Shown: positions 11,234 through 23,999, counted from the first letter of the stretch. The stretch: 64,000 nt of DNA from Hepsetus odoe (GCA_017165825.1 CM029385.1:1438690-1502689), one strand, 5' to 3'. The notes: generated by a model not told the origin, from the sequence alone. Numbers and translations: made by a program.

Positions 11234-14200
11234 TTTCATTAACATCCCAGAAAACCTTCACCATAAACCACCACACAGGCTTCTCTCAACTGGATTTTCT
11301 GGTCTTAGATGCTAGAGCACAGTGGCTAGAACGCTTCAAAAGGACGCGTTTTATAATATGTATCCGACTTTGTTTTCCTGAGATTGAACAAATTGGACCG
11401 ACTGAAAATAAACCAGTGCCACGACTTCAAAACCTTCCCAGATCTCACTGAACTAGATCCAACTGAACCGAACCAGATAACATCTCTTTCCGGCAGCTGG
11501 CTGCTGTTCTTAAGTTCTGTTTGTCCACACTAGGCTGAAAGAGATTAAACCGGCTGAGATAAAAGTCCTCCCGCCCTCCTCCGTTCTAAATAATCAAGCT
11601 GATCTTTTATGCGCTGATTAACTTTGCATGTTTGTGCATTTCGTTCTTGGCTTGTTGTTCTAGCGGAGTTTGGAGAGCATAACAAGACCAACACATGACC
11701 TAACAGCTTCATCCAGCAGATACAAGCAAACACAGCGCGCGCTAAACCTCAGGGCCGTGAAACTCCTCAGGTGCAGGGACTGCACTGAAAATGAGAGCCA
11801 AAAACATTGCCCTTCAGGAAGAACTGGAGAGCATTAAATTATAAACACACAAAAGTCTGACTAGGATTTTAAAACGGGCCATTTTTGCAGCTAAATTTCT
11901 TTGAAAATGTATTAATGGGAGAGTTAAAGGGCGAGAAACTTATAACTCGACAGTTAGGACTGTCCCGTACCGGATTAGGGAGGACAGGGGCCCTTTAAAG
12001 TGTTATTTATCCGCAGCGGCACTCAGGGGTCATCGTTCTTTAGGTAACCTGAAGCTAGCCGGAAGGAATAATCCCAGTTGACCTTAACTAATGTGTAATG
12101 GATTTTTTCTGCTCGTTCACTGTAGTCTGGCATTAAGTAACCAAAACCCAAACAAAGTCTACAACAGCATCGGCATTCAAAATATTCCTCCTGGAGTTTC
12201 GCGTTTCCACGGCGCTGGAATGCTTCTGAATGGCTGGGTGGGGGGGCAAGCGTCCTATAACCTCAGTGCGCTGACCCTGGATCAGAGTTAGCGTCTGATT
12301 TAAGAGGGTATGAGGCCTGGAGAGACTGTTCTGAGATCAGGACTGCAGGACCAGCGGGAGCTTCTGAAAGCGGCAGTCGTTCAGAAGATCTCAGTCCTGC
12401 CAACGGGCTCTTCTGTCTCTGGGAGCCGATTCTGATTTCTTTTCACATTTCAGGCGCTCTGATCTTAAAAGAAAGACTTTCACAGGGACACATTCAATAA
12501 GAGCGAGACTGAAACGTGGAGGACACCTGAAAGGTGTCCCAACTCCTCGCCACTATTCCGTTCACTTAGTGTGCACTGACGCTTTAGATCCCTTTAAAAA
12601 TGACAAGAACAGAAATTAAGAATAATCTTCTTACGTAACACTTGGTGGGGTTGTACATTACGTCAATGCAACACTTTATATTATAATAAAGGAGTGTATT
12701 GTGGTCTGGAAGGGCAGGATGTTTTAGTGATGCGGGGTTTGAAGACTTTCCTTTTACTCATGATGTATGACTGGATTTAGTTCTTATAAGTTTTACACAT
12801 GGATTCTCAATTTTTGGGCCTTTTTGTCTCGTTCCAGCAGAAATTCTCACAAAATATTGAATATCGGCCTCCAACAAAGAGTGCAGAGCTCTGATCAGTT
12901 AGACCTTGTACACGCGAACGTAACGGGATCTAAAATGACAACAAACTGTTCGTTCCACACACTCACGCGCTAAGCACGTCAAGAAATTTGGACATTTTCC
13001 CTCCAGAGCAAGATTTTCCACTCGTCTTGTGCGCGGACATGATTACAGAAAACTTCAAGCCGCTGGACTCGAGCCCCTACACGCTCCCTCTACCAGCCCA
13101 AATATGACACTGATGATGACATCAGGACAGCAGCGGAGGAATAACCTTCAAACACGCTTACAGAGGACACGGCGTTCCACATCATCGGAAACAGTGTCCA
13201 CCTGGACGTCCTTTCCTCCATAAAGCATAAAGAAACGAGACTCTTGGGTCATTACCCGGAGAACCCACCGCCTGTAGCACAAATCAGCCTCCAACCTGAT
13301 CACATGTGGTTCGGCTTTGGGGGAGATGATGTGCTTCAAAGCCAAGTTTACTGACCTACTGGACTAAAAAACACAGCAGCAACAAAACTAAACCAATCAC
13401 ATCTAATAATGATGTAGATTCTGAATAAAAACATCAAAATCACAGCAGTGCTGATGGATATACGCTGAGAAACAATACAGCCGTCGGATTGGTGCGTTTA
13501 TTTGACCAATATGTCAAAGCGATGTTGAATAATGAAGTTATTTTGCGCCAAAACGCTTTAATTTTACTAAAGAAATAAATACGTCAGGTTTGTGCTCCAG
13601 GCACGGGGCAGGTTACAATAATCTGTCCAGATCAGTTTACCGGTCCATCGTCCCAGCACTTCCACAGGACAGGATGTGGGTGGCTCAACTGTTCCTAAAA
13701 GACATTTGGTTAAGTTCACACTTTGACTGATGAGGTGAAGGGATGTGCTTATGGACAGAAACAGGTTCGAGCCCAGCTGCTGAGTAACCTCCTCCTAATC
13801 TACCACCATCCCACAATCTCAACCATAGAAGGGGACAAGTCGCCCCCACCGCTGACCCACCAGTGTTAGTATCATGGTGTTAAGGTGTGCTAGAGTGAAC
13901 CCTCCACCAACGTGCAGCTAAAATCCCAGCGTTACATGAACCTTCATTAGTGAGGAAGAGGAAGAGAAATGACCCGCCACCGATTACACGCTGTCCAGAG
14001 CGGAGAGGTGGACCCGTCCGGCCCCATCGCTCGCTCACCGCAGCAGCAGCTGAAGAGTGGAGGAGGTGAAGATGTATGAGGACGTCCCCGGAAGAAAGAG
14101 AAAGAGTGCACGAGAGACTGCTGCCTTCACTTGCTTTTCGGAGCGTCCTACTTCCCTCCTAAAGCGTTTCTGATTTCGTTCAAAAACGGGTCTTAAATCT

Positions 14201-14577
14201 GAACATCGTCCACATGAATTAAATCAGTCAAATAGAAGACTTCCCTTACACTCCTAAAGTGATTAATGATCCAACTTACACCTTTTATGCAATTTGATGC
14301 AAAATTTCAGTGTTAACCAGCACTGAACTGCACATTTCATCTCTTAAATTTGCAAACAAACAGTTATTGTGCTTTTAAATGTGTCTCTGTAGAGAGATCT
14401 GGGAAACCGAATTTTTCTGAATCTAATTTGAAGAGCGATATTTTAAATGTGGACGTGATGTAAACACTGGGATGAAGCCAGTGCAGTAAACTCCAGGTCC
14501 GACAGCACATGAAGGCAGCGAAAGACCGAGAGAAGAAGGGTGAGAGTTGGGGAAGCTCCTCCGTCCTGCAGCAGTAC

Positions 14578-16042
14578 CTGGCTGGGGCCCTCCAGCGTTG
14601 GCAGGTTTGCCCGTGTGCACGGCGCCAGGCCGTGCCTGGCTGTCCTGCACAGGAGGCCCACGGAGGGATGAGCCAGCGATCCTCTGACGCATCTCTGAAG
14701 ACAGGACGCGGCCCTTGTGCATCCACTCCTGCATCTTGTTGACGGTGACTCCGGGGGGCTTGGCCGGAGCCGTGGTGCACACACTGTGGCTTGCCGCCTG
14801 TAAGACGGGCTTCTGGGCTGGGACATCCTGAGAGTCAGCAGAGCTGCCAACAGAGTCGCTGCGGTGTCTTGAGTCCGGAGCAGAGACCTCGGTTACAACG
14901 GGACTAGATCTCTCCGAGTGTTCCCTGCACGGCGCACCTAAGTTGGTCCCAGGCTCAGAGGCGAGGTCCATATTTGTTCTGTGGCCAGACACGTCGCCCT
15001 GACTTGGTCCACGGCTGTAATGGACAGCCGAATCACTCAGAGACCTGTGTAGTGGGGACCCAAGGTTTTTGGGGACCAGGCTCTGCAGGCTCCTGCTGTC
15101 AGTGCAGCCGAGCCTGGTTCCTCTCAGGTCCAGCAGGGCACAGTTGGACTGACTACTGTGCTGTCCAGATGAGGACGAGTCGCTCTCGCCGATCCTGGCG
15201 GGAGAGACACTCCTCACGCTGGAGCTGCCGCTCTCCGGTTGCCCGCTGAAGGCCATGCCATCCATGGTGTGGATCAGGAGGTAGTAGGCTTCCTTCAACT
15301 GGGTCCTCAGCCTGTCTGTCTCTCGGGCACTGACGTCCTCCCCCAGGCAGCCCGAACCAGGGGACGGTGGATCCCCCAGGTGCCCCGGGTCATAGAAGGG
15401 CAGGATCTCATTGTCGTAGTAGTCCTCATCCTCACTGTCCACCGAGTCGTGCCGGGACGTCCCCTCTCTGTCCCACACAAGCCGTGCTGACACGCTGGGG
15501 TCCACTATGTCCAGCTCAGTGGGGAAGAAGGTGGGAGTCCTGGGCTCTCCCTGGAGGGAGCTCTGGACCAGGTCTTCCGCGCTGAGGAGGTGCAGCAGGT
15601 CCGGGACTGAGGGCTCCAGCAGGTGACCCCTGATGATCTCTGCCGGCCCGGCTCTCAGTCTGACCGAGCTGGCCCCCTGGTCCAGCACCACAGCCCCGTC
15701 CCAGCCCCGGGGGGCCTCGCAGGGACCCTGACTCACAGCAGGGGCCTCCGGGGCGGCGCGTCTGGGCCCAAATCCATCCCCGAAGCCGATGGAGTCTCCA
15801 CCGGCGAGCTGCTCCCTCGCACGGCGAGGTTCTGCCCGCGCGTCGCGGAGCCCCGAGACCCCCCCGCCGCCTTGCGTACCCCCGTTCAAGCACCGACCCT
15901 GCTTACCTCCTGCGCACGCCGCCGCCGCCGGCCGGACGCTCCGGGAGTCGGTGAGGGCCCGTCCTTCACCGCCGCGGACAACCTTCTTCGCCCTCTTCCC
16001 CCTCAGTTTGGCCAGCAAACTCCTCCGCGGAGGCTCGGCCAT
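14578..16042 (-). CDS. syde2: syde2 coding exon 1 (N-terminus)
   Basis: The first coding exon gives 488 codons plus one base. The start ATG at 16042 has G at -3 and G at +4 and lies in a CpG-rich block, as expected for a first exon. The product begins with a basic segment (MAEPPRRSLLAKLRGKRAKK). It includes an acidic Tyr-rich motif (DSEDEDYYDNEILPFYDP), a short predicted helix (DRLRTQLKEAYYLLIHTM) and a conserved-looking block (VNKMQEWMHKGRVLSSEMRQ) typical of SYDE proteins, set in Ser-rich, probably disordered sequence. The donor after 14578 is GTACTG, phase 1. In animals SYDE proteins are linked to presynaptic assembly and Rho GTPase control; that role is from family knowledge, not from this sequence. 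With exons 2 and 3 the visible part totals 1030 codons, with no frameshift needed. Confidence 0.88.
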
Positions 16043-16475
16043 CCCTCAGGGCTTCGCGTCGTCGCTTCGGCCAGTCGGAGTCCACTTTCTCCAGCCGTGA
16101 GGAGCCGCCGCGGCTCGCTCCATACCCCGCCTGACGCCGCAGAGCGCCGTGCTTCACTTTCGTACACTTTCATACACTTTCGGCCACTTTTTCCGACCGT
16201 TAGTGGCCGTCGGCCGAACGCGCCGCTGCAGATTTTTGTCGCTTTTCTCTCCTCTCCTCGCTCGCTCCAAACGTACTCTCACAAGACACGCCTCCTCTAT
16301 GCTTCGATTGGTTAGGGACGACCCGCCCCGCCGGCTACGATTGGCTTAACCTCTTTTTTGCCATCCAATGGGTGAAGAAGAAGTAGTGAACCAATCGAGG
16401 CGCTCGGAACGGAACCGGCGTAGCCAATCGCGACACAAGCAGGAAACTTTGAGCCAATCACGAAGCAGGGAGGGC
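16043..16475 (-). promoter_or_regulatory. syde2: syde2 5' leader and CpG-rich promoter with six CCAAT boxes
   Basis: The block just upstream of the syde2 start is GC- and CpG-rich. Six CCAAT/ATTGG pentamers lie at 16307, 16340, 16365, 16391, 16424 and 16454, spaced 25-33 bp. A GC box (CCCGCCCCGCC) sits near 16322. The first two CCAAT boxes are in gene orientation and the other four are inverted. Clustered CCAAT boxes are known NF-Y targets in TATA-less promoters. The transcription start is probably between about 16100 and 16300, but nothing in the sequence fixes it. No gene is seen on the other strand. Confidence 0.65.
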
Positions 16476-16503
16476 CGGGCTTTATGTGGGAACACTCTCG
16501 CAA

Positions 16504-16504
<1 letters not shown>

Positions 16505-16571
<67 letters not shown>
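16505..16571 (+). repeat. CT microsatellite upstream of syde2
   Basis: Interrupted CT tract just beyond the CCAAT cluster of the syde2 promoter. Confidence 0.9.
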
Positions 16572-16874
16572 CTGCAGTTTGCAAATACTTGAAATATTTT
16601 ATGGCGAGGGTGAGAGTTTACAGGCAAAGGCTGCACAAATTAATCCTAATGTTATTCTGCACATACTCTTTTTAGCCTCAAAGTCGACAACAGGTTTGTA
16701 AAAATGTCTAAGCAGTGAAAACTTGCAAAGTGATTTTGCTTCCCAAGACGAGCACTGATTTCTTTACAGTGGTGGTGAATGGAACCATACGTCTCCAATA
16801 TGAACTATTATTTTTTTATTATCACAACCGTGATTCCACAGCACTGTTTATGTGGGGCTCTTATAATAAAATAG

Positions 16875-17340
16875 TGAATCTGAACTCAATTGGGACTACT
16901 TTATGCCAGGACTGACTCCAGCTTTAGGCCCAAAAGCATCTCAAACTCGGCTTAAACAGCAGCTCTGTCCATTTGATTTTTTCTCTAAACCCATTACTGA
17001 GCCTAAACATGTCTTTTTGATTGTTTGTACGGATACTCATGGTGTAAAAGTGGATTTAAACTAAATCTGGACTATTTTGTGCCAACGTATCCCTCCGCTG
17101 TGATTGGGTTCAACCCAAAAGCTTCTCAAATTCTTCTCAGATAATGTCTCAGTCCCTTAATTTCCTCTCCAAACAAACCATTGAAGCTAAATTGAGTGTT
17201 TAAATGGTTGGTAAACAAGTGAATCTGTATGAAATCAGAACTGTTCTTCTTCACAGCATATCCCTCCACCATGAATGGGTTCAGTTGTAGGTCCAACTGT
17301 GGTGTCCGTATGGGACGACTGGTCCCATTTTCACCAGCAC
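16875..17340 (+). repeat. three diverged tandem copies of a ~175-bp unit
   Basis: The anchor GGACTACTTTATGCCA recurs in altered form near 16892, 17069 and 17238. Each copy is followed by a TCCxCCxTGAATGGGTTCA-like segment or its remnant. Related sequence lies near 22.3 kb. Confidence 0.5.
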
Positions 17341-17821
17341 CGTGTTTCACACCAGACCCGCTCTGTTTACGTTCCATTTAAAGATGGAGGAATGAGTAAA
17401 TTTGGGTGGAAGTTCCCTTTAATGGCTGAAATGGTCGTTATTATGTGAGGAACAGTCGTTTTATGTTCCGTATGAGCTGCACGAAGGAATGTGTGGCTTA
17501 TTCCGTCTTAGGTCGTCTGTTTACAAGCCTGTCAGTGCAGGTTTGAGGGGAGAAAAGGCATGCAGGGCAAAAATGAGCTTTACTCTCTAACACAAGCCGT
17601 TCAGATGATCGCTCCCTCTCTCTCTCCCTCTCTGCACATCACCCGCATGACTGAGTCTCACTCTTTCTCACTCCACAGTCTCAGGATCAGCTCGTAAAGC
17701 CCATCGTGAGCCAAAAGGAAGCCCTTCCAAGAAACTCTGCTCAGGCTGAAACGAAACATGGTGATGATTCAGATAAAATGTTTATATATCACACGCCTCA
17801 GGCTCATTTCAATGAAAGACA

Positions 17822-18175
17822 AATTGCTCACTCACTCATTTTCTGAGCTGCTTGTCCAGATTAGGGTCTCAGATGGTACTGGCGTCTACCCCATCCCTCA
17901 CAGGCTGAAAGGTCAGGACACACCCTGGACAGGTCACCAGTCCATGGCAGGCCAGACACACAAAGACACACACTCTTAAACCTAGGAGGCAATTTAGTTC
18001 ATAATTCATGTTTTTGGATGGTGGGAGGAAACCGGAGCTCCTGGAGGAAACACACACAGGAGAACATGTGCACTCCACACAGAAAAGGACCTTGGACCGT
18101 CCCGCCTGGGAATCAAGCCCAGGACCTCCTCGCTGTGAGACGACAGCACTACACACTGCACCTCCTGACAAATTG
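17822..18175 (-). mobile_element. SINE-C, antisense (tRNA head plus LINE-like tail)
   Basis: On the minus strand a tRNA-like head with GGTCCTGGGCTTGATTCCCA is followed by sequence for CTGTGTGGAGTGCACATG, then TTTCCTCC, and a tail with ACCTGTCCAGGGTGTG. Complete and partial relatives lie at 3.4, 39.7, 43.85 and 55.2 kb. Confidence 0.78.
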
Positions 18176-18242
18176 AGATTATTTCAGATTAAACACCTGC
18201 ACTGGGAAGGATTTCATCCTTTACATGATAATGATTTATAGT

Positions 18243-18865
18243 TTCTGAATAATTTATGGTAGACCCTGAATCACTTACAATGGACTCTGAATCATTTACA
18301 GTTTCTGAATCATCAATAGTAAATCCTGAATCATTTGTAGTTTCTGAATCATTTATAGCAGATCCTAAATCATTTCTAGTTTCCGAATCATTTATAATAG
18401 ATCCTGCATCACTTCTAATAGATTCTGAATCATTTAATATTTTTACTGAATAATGAAGAAACTGAATACTTACTGGACGGTATGTAGTAGTTACTAAGCA
18501 GTGTATAGTAGATACTGAAAAATTGATAGTAGATACAAAATATTTTGTAGTAGATGCTGAATAATATAGAGTAAACTGGTGAATTTATAGTAATAAATAA
18601 TTTATAATGGATTCCGAATCATTTACAGTAGATGTTGATCAAACTATAGTTATTGAATCATTTGTAGTCATTAATAATTTGCATAATTTGCAGTCAATAC
18701 TGAATAATTTTTTGTAGTTTCTGAATCATTTGCAGTATATAGGATTGAACCTATTATAGATACGGAATAATGCACAGTAGGGACTGAATCATTTTTAGTA
18801 GTTACTGAATCAAATATACTAGATACTGTATATTTGAGCAGATATTTGAATCATTTATAGTAGAT
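18243..18865 (+). repeat. AT-rich degenerate minisatellite, ~18-23-bp unit
   Basis: About thirty imperfect units of the type CTGAATCATTTATAGTAGAT. An open frame of 65 codons (18256-18453) is a by-product. Confidence 0.75.
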
Positions 18866-19341
18866 ACTGAAAAACTGAAAGCAAAATATGTTAACCTAAA
18901 AAATGTCAACAAGAATGTAGACAAATAAAAAAAAATAAACAAAAAAATGTCGTTCCGTGGTTCTGGTGTGAAACGTTCTGTTCTTGGGAACCTCTCCGAG
19001 TCAGAGCTGTTCACGGTGGTGCTGAATGGAACCGGATGTCAGGGAGAGTAGTTACATGAACCGGTTCTGAATGTGCCGCCTGACGGGCCTGAAGACACTG
19101 GAGGACACAAAGACAGTGTTGGGTGTTGAAACTGGATGAGCCTGTGTGTGTCAGTTTGGTAAGATTATCGTCAGGCTCTGTTCTGAAGATCCTCAGTGTT
19201 TTTATGAAGCTTTTGGTGGAGGAGTGTGAAGGTTTGACACGGAGGGCAAATGAAAGAGATACTCGGAGAGATCAGGTACTGAGATGTGAAACGATTAGAG
19301 GGGCTTACTGGAAAACAAAACTGCTGTGTGTATGGGTACGT

Positions 19342-19345
<4 letters not shown>

Positions 19346-19393
<48 letters not shown>

Positions 19394-19396
19394 ATA
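19346..19396 (+). repeat. CA microsatellite
   Basis: CA tract; a GA-rich purine stretch follows from 19450 to 19770. Confidence 0.88.
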
Positions 19397-19847
19397 TGTA
19401 TGCATGCCTGCCTTGTCTGAGCATCTGCTTGCAGGTCACAGCCTGCAGGCAGAGAGGAGGGGAGAGAAAAGGAGAGAAAAAAAAAGAAGGGGAAGAGAAG
19501 GAAGAGGGACAAACATGGGGGAGGCTGCATGTCCCAGAAAGAGAGAGAGTGAGAAAGAAAGGAAAGGAAGAAAGAAAAACAGAGAACAAAGGAAATATAA
19601 AGAAAGATGCTGATGTGGAAATAAAGGAGAAAGAGAGAGAATAAGAAAGGGTAAAAGGGAGGGAAAGAGAGAGAAAAGGAGAGGGATAAAGAGAGGAAGA
19701 GAGACGAGGACAGGGAGAATAGGGAGAGAGAGAGAGAGAGAGAGAGACAGAGGAAAAAGAGAGAGGGAGGACAATGAAAGAGTCCAGTGCCTCTGAGCTC
19801 ACGGGGCTGTTTGTGTTTTGTGTTTAGGAGGTGAACATATTGTTTAC

Positions 19848-19859
19848 ACACACACACAA

Positions 19860-19900
<41 letters not shown>

Positions 19901-19905
19901 CACAC
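19848..19905 (+). repeat. CA microsatellite with AA interruptions
   Basis: CA tract broken twice by CAAACA. Confidence 0.88.
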
Positions 19906-19994
19906 GATCCAGCCTGGAGCGACTCTGCTCAGAAACTGACCTTCGCTGAAGTTCTACCTACACACCCTGTTCATCAAATCTACCAAAGCTACCA

Positions 19995-20185
19995 GGGAGC
20001 TGTTTCTAATAAAGTGGCCAAAGAATTAGGTGTTTCTAATAAACTGGCCAGTGATTGGAGGCACTTCTATTAAACTGACAGTGAAGGTGTTTCTAATCAA
20101 GGTTCCCGTGAGTGAAAGCATCAGATTTCTAATAAAATGTCTAGTGAGCGGCAGCACCAGGTAGCCGTTTCTCATAAAGGGCCGA
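19995..20185 (+). repeat. array of TTTCTAATAAA-containing units
   Basis: TTTCTAATAAA (or close variants) recurs about six times at 25-45-bp intervals with intervening CTGGCCAGTGA. A 17-G run follows at 20198. Confidence 0.65.
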
Positions 20186-20197
20186 TGGGGGGGAACC

Positions 20198-20214
20198 GGG
20201 GGGGGGGGGGGGGG
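20198..20214 (+). repeat. poly-G run (17 G)
   Basis: An uninterrupted 17-G run just after the TTTCTAATAAA array; potential quadruplex former and assembly-sensitive. Confidence 0.85.
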
Positions 20215-21046
20215 TGGTTTCCAGGAAAGGAGAAGCTCAGTGTTTATCCACCAGTGCTTCATATTTTCTGCTGCATCTTATCAGAGCGCAGGACGCAGCT
20301 CAGAGACTCTAAACAGGGCCTGTGCCAACCTGCTCACAGCTCTTATCTTTCAGCCCTCACATCCAGAACATTTCAGCCTGTTTGGATTCACTGTCTCCAG
20401 TTCTCATCTACAGGAGTGAAACTCACTCACTCCACACACCGTCACTCCACTCTTCCATACACACACACGCACACACACATCCTCTCTTTGTCATCAAGCG
20501 CTAGAACATCTGCTTTGCTGGCCCGTATTCAGGAGACCCATGCTGCTCAGAGTGTGTGTGTGTGTGTGTTTAGGAGTCTGCAGCTGTCTGGGCTGGCCTT
20601 CATTTTGCCCTCTTCATTGTCTGGCCACCTCTTGCCGCTTTATTGGCTGTCAGTGCTCCCCAGCAACGCAGAATTTACGCCGGCAACATGCACCCCTTTC
20701 TCAGGGCGTAAATTAGCGGGGACCCCCTCAGCAGACCTGCCCTGGAGGGACAACCCACTATAAACAACTCACATTCACAAAGCACACAGTCACAGGAGTC
20801 CAGCAACGTTTCAAAATCAACCACTAAAGAGCCCGTATCATTCAAAACAGATTCCCAAAATGATCAAAAATATAAATTCTAAAATGATCCATTTTAAAAT
20901 AATTGCTTTTGAAATGTCACAAACCCAACTCATTCCCAAATTTGCCCGAGCAGCAGATAAAAAAAAAAACAACACATACATTTCACTAGTGGGGGTTAAA
21001 AGGCATGAAATGGATCCTTAATAACCAGCAGAACAAAGGATGCACA

Positions 21047-21080
21047 TTAATTATTATTATTATTATTATTATTATTTATT
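21047..21080 (+). repeat. TTA trinucleotide microsatellite
   Basis: About ten TTA/ATT units next to the LINE fragment that starts at 21088. Confidence 0.85.
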
Positions 21081-21087
21081 CATCTCT

Positions 21088-21430
21088 AAGTTGTTTGGTT
21101 TGGAGACGGTGGAGTTGGAGCTGGAGGTGTCAGAGTTAAAGATGCTGAGATGTTCGTTGGGTGTGACGAGGATGGACAGGATTAGAAATGAGTATGTTAG
21201 AGGGACAGCTGAGGATGGACGATTTGGAGACAAAGTTAGAGAAGCAAGGTTGCGTTGGTTTGGACACGTCCAGAGGAGAGACGAGGAGTATATCAGGAGG
21301 AGGAGGATGAAGATGGAGCTGCCAGGAAAGAGGAAAAGAGGAAGACCAAAGAGGAGGTTTATGGATGTGGTGAGGACATGCAGGTGGTCAGTTTGAAGGA
21401 GGAAGATGCAGAAGACCGGAAGATGAATGA
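21088..21430 (+). mobile_element. non-LTR retrotransposon 3' fragment
   Basis: Translates to the C-terminal part of a fish endonuclease/reverse-transcriptase polyprotein: ELEVSELKMLRCSLGVTRMD, then RLRWFGHVQRRDEEYI and MELPGKRKRGRPKRRFMDVV. It ends in a GAATGAATGAA run. The clade is not determined. Confidence 0.85.
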
Positions 21431-21777
21431 ATGAAATGAAGACCCCTGAACGGGAGCAGCTGAAAGAAGATTATTATTCATTTATCTGCTTGTTCCATTT
21501 AATCAAAAGTTGAGAATTTGTCTTCTTTCTTCACGTGTGTATTCAAACACCTTTTGAGCTTTCAGACCCAAACCCAGATTAGAGCGAAGCCTTCGTGCAA
21601 AATTCCTTGCAAAGACGTCTGGTTCCATTCACCACCACCGTAAAGAAATCCCAGTGAACAATTTCACACCAAAGCCGCTCTGGGTGGCTTTGTTCACATC
21701 TTCGCTACTAAATTCTGGGAGAATTTTGAAAGGAAAAAAAAAATCAATGGAATTCTTGAAGTGAAAGTAGTCGCCTT

Positions 21778-21811
<34 letters not shown>

Positions 21812-23999
21812 CATCCTTGCATTTTCACTTAAGTGTGTCTTTAACCCTGAAGCTGACACAGATAGTCATCTCAGTCCACGCTGACAGGTTGCTACTGCGT
21901 CTCTCCCCTCCCAGCACGGGTTATCGTCTGTGGGGTCAGACTCACTGGCTCCTGCCACCCCCCCCCTCTCCCTGCCCTCCCTCCTTCTGTCTCTTCACTG
22001 CTAAAGCCTACCCGCTGGGCCTGCACCCTCACTTCAGCACTCACTCGACCCAGCTCAACCTGTATCTCATCCGCTGACAGCCTGCTATTGTCCAGTTTAT
22101 GTGGAAAAGCCTCGTTTCAGCACGCTTTCAAACACTCATCCAGCTTTAAACATTATCCACGATGTTCTTCTAATCCTGAATTTGCTCGGCCCTCAAAAAG
22201 TCAACCTTAAAGGGCCTCTAACACCTCTTTACAGTGGTGGTGAATGGAACCTGACGTCACTAATCTTTGCATTTTATTTCCGCTCGACAACATTTCTCTG
22301 TTTATAAGGGATGGTGATGATGGTTTTCCGTCACCGTGAACGGGTTCAGTTTGGAGCTCTCCAAACTCTGCTAGAGTTTTATACATTTAGTATTAAATTT
22401 CATTAAATCTCCTTACACGGACACTTAAAGTTCAGTAAGTCGCACGTTTCCTTGACTCTTTCACTAACACTAGGTAAGCCAAACTCTTCCTTTAAGCATC
22501 CCCGTTGCTATGGCGACAGGAATGTTTTAATGCATGCAAATGGCTTCTGCCCTGATTTTTGCAGCTTTTTGTTGTTTTTTATGAAGTTGCAGAAATATGC
22601 TTCTGTCCCTGACTTATTTTCACATAATGTAAAAAAAAAAGTTACTTTTTAGATTTTCATGGCAGCAATCTGAAGGCGAGTTTGCTCCAATTCACATGAA
22701 GCTCCACATCTTTCCAACACATCAGCACAGGGCTGAACGCGCTCGGAGGAGAACGCTAACTCTTTTACATCCATGGATGGCTGTGGCGTCTCAAGATGAC
22801 GGCAAACTTCAAATGTTTCATTGAGCTACTGTCACTATAGCCACGACATTGAAGGAAATACTTGACTAAATTGAAGTGACACACTTTTCCACTGACCCCA
22901 GATCAGCCAAGATGCAATTAGAGGCCACATTTCTGAGCTATAATTATAGAACTTTAATATAAAAATCGGAATGATGGAAGAAAACTGCAGTAAAACAGGC
23001 TTCCTTTCTATTAAAAAACACACATAAGATGAAATATTAGACCCTTAAAAGTTGAACTGAAGGAAGTATCGTACTGTACAGTGTGTGGATAACCAGGCCG
23101 AGTTGGTGCCTGCAAAAAGTATGTGTGGAAGTTAATTCTTCAGTACACACACACACACACACACACACACAGAGGGCCCCTTGTGCCGAGAAACCGCCTC
23201 ATAATTATGCAAGCATGGCCTATAGCCTGTGATTTCTCTTTAATGCGAGTGAGGGATATGAATGGAGGTTAAATCTTCTCGGGTATATACGCGTGTATAC
23301 ACTCACACAAGGGCTCATTGTGTCGACAAACTGACTCACGATTGGCCTGTAGCTCCTGATTTTTCCTTAATATCCCATAATGCTCTCCAAGCCACATTCG
23401 TCTTTGTGTTTAGATCTCGCCAAAAAGTGGATTTGGGGTCCAACTCGGGAGAACAAGCTCCGCACAACAGCCCCAAAGTCAGTCATCGCATGATTGTGGT
23501 TAGAAACGTCCCCAAAGCTCACTGCGATTATTCATTCATTCATTCATGCCCGCATGCCTGGAAAAGTTCATCCTTGTTGAGTTAATGATTTATACACCAC
23601 AAGAACACCACTGCAGTCCCAACACACACACACACACACACACACACAAAGATTTTGTCCCTCTTCTATCAAAATGGTTCAAAAATTGAACATGCAGAGG
23701 GCAAAAGGTCACATATCTCCCCCTCGTCTTCCCCTCTATTGCCCAAAAGCTTGAATTTTTCAAAATTTGTCCATGAATAAGTGGTTAAGATGTAAACAAA
23801 CAGTGCGCTTTGTTCCGTTTTGTAAGTTAAGAGGCTTTGGCACTGGCAGCAGAGTTTAAATAGGCAGTGTTACCTAATAGTGCTGGAGATTGACTCAGAT
23901 CCAGTTTGTAAAAGTAAAGTGCAAATACTTGGTTACTGAACTAGAGCAGAGATTTCAAGTTTCTGCACTTCACTTCAGCCTTTCACTCCCGACAAATTA

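Larger units (their letters stand above)
7395..14577 (-). other. syde2 intron 1
   Basis: Mostly unique-looking sequence. It includes pieces of the repeat that carries GGTGGTGAATGGAACC-type sequence (about 7880-8110 and 10865-10960), an A run at 8519-8537, a long CA tract at 9547-9603, and a SINE-B at 11045-11233. From about 11.3 to 14.5 kb I see no repeat or gene I can name. Confidence 0.55.

Noticed and set aside
14423..14577. Continuation of the syde2 exon 1 frame past 14578
   Set aside because: A GTACTG donor at 14577 with the right phase joins exon 2; the extension has no family similarity.
15623..16315. Plus-strand 230-codon frame
   Set aside because: GC-rich shadow of syde2 exon 1 and its promoter; no domain recognised.
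18256..18453. 65-codon frame with regular SESF repeats
   Set aside because: Product of the ~20-bp AT-rich minisatellite.
19171..19905. Minus-strand 244-codon frame
   Set aside because: Entirely CA and GA/CT repeat translation (Cys-Val, Leu-Ser, Phe-Leu runs).
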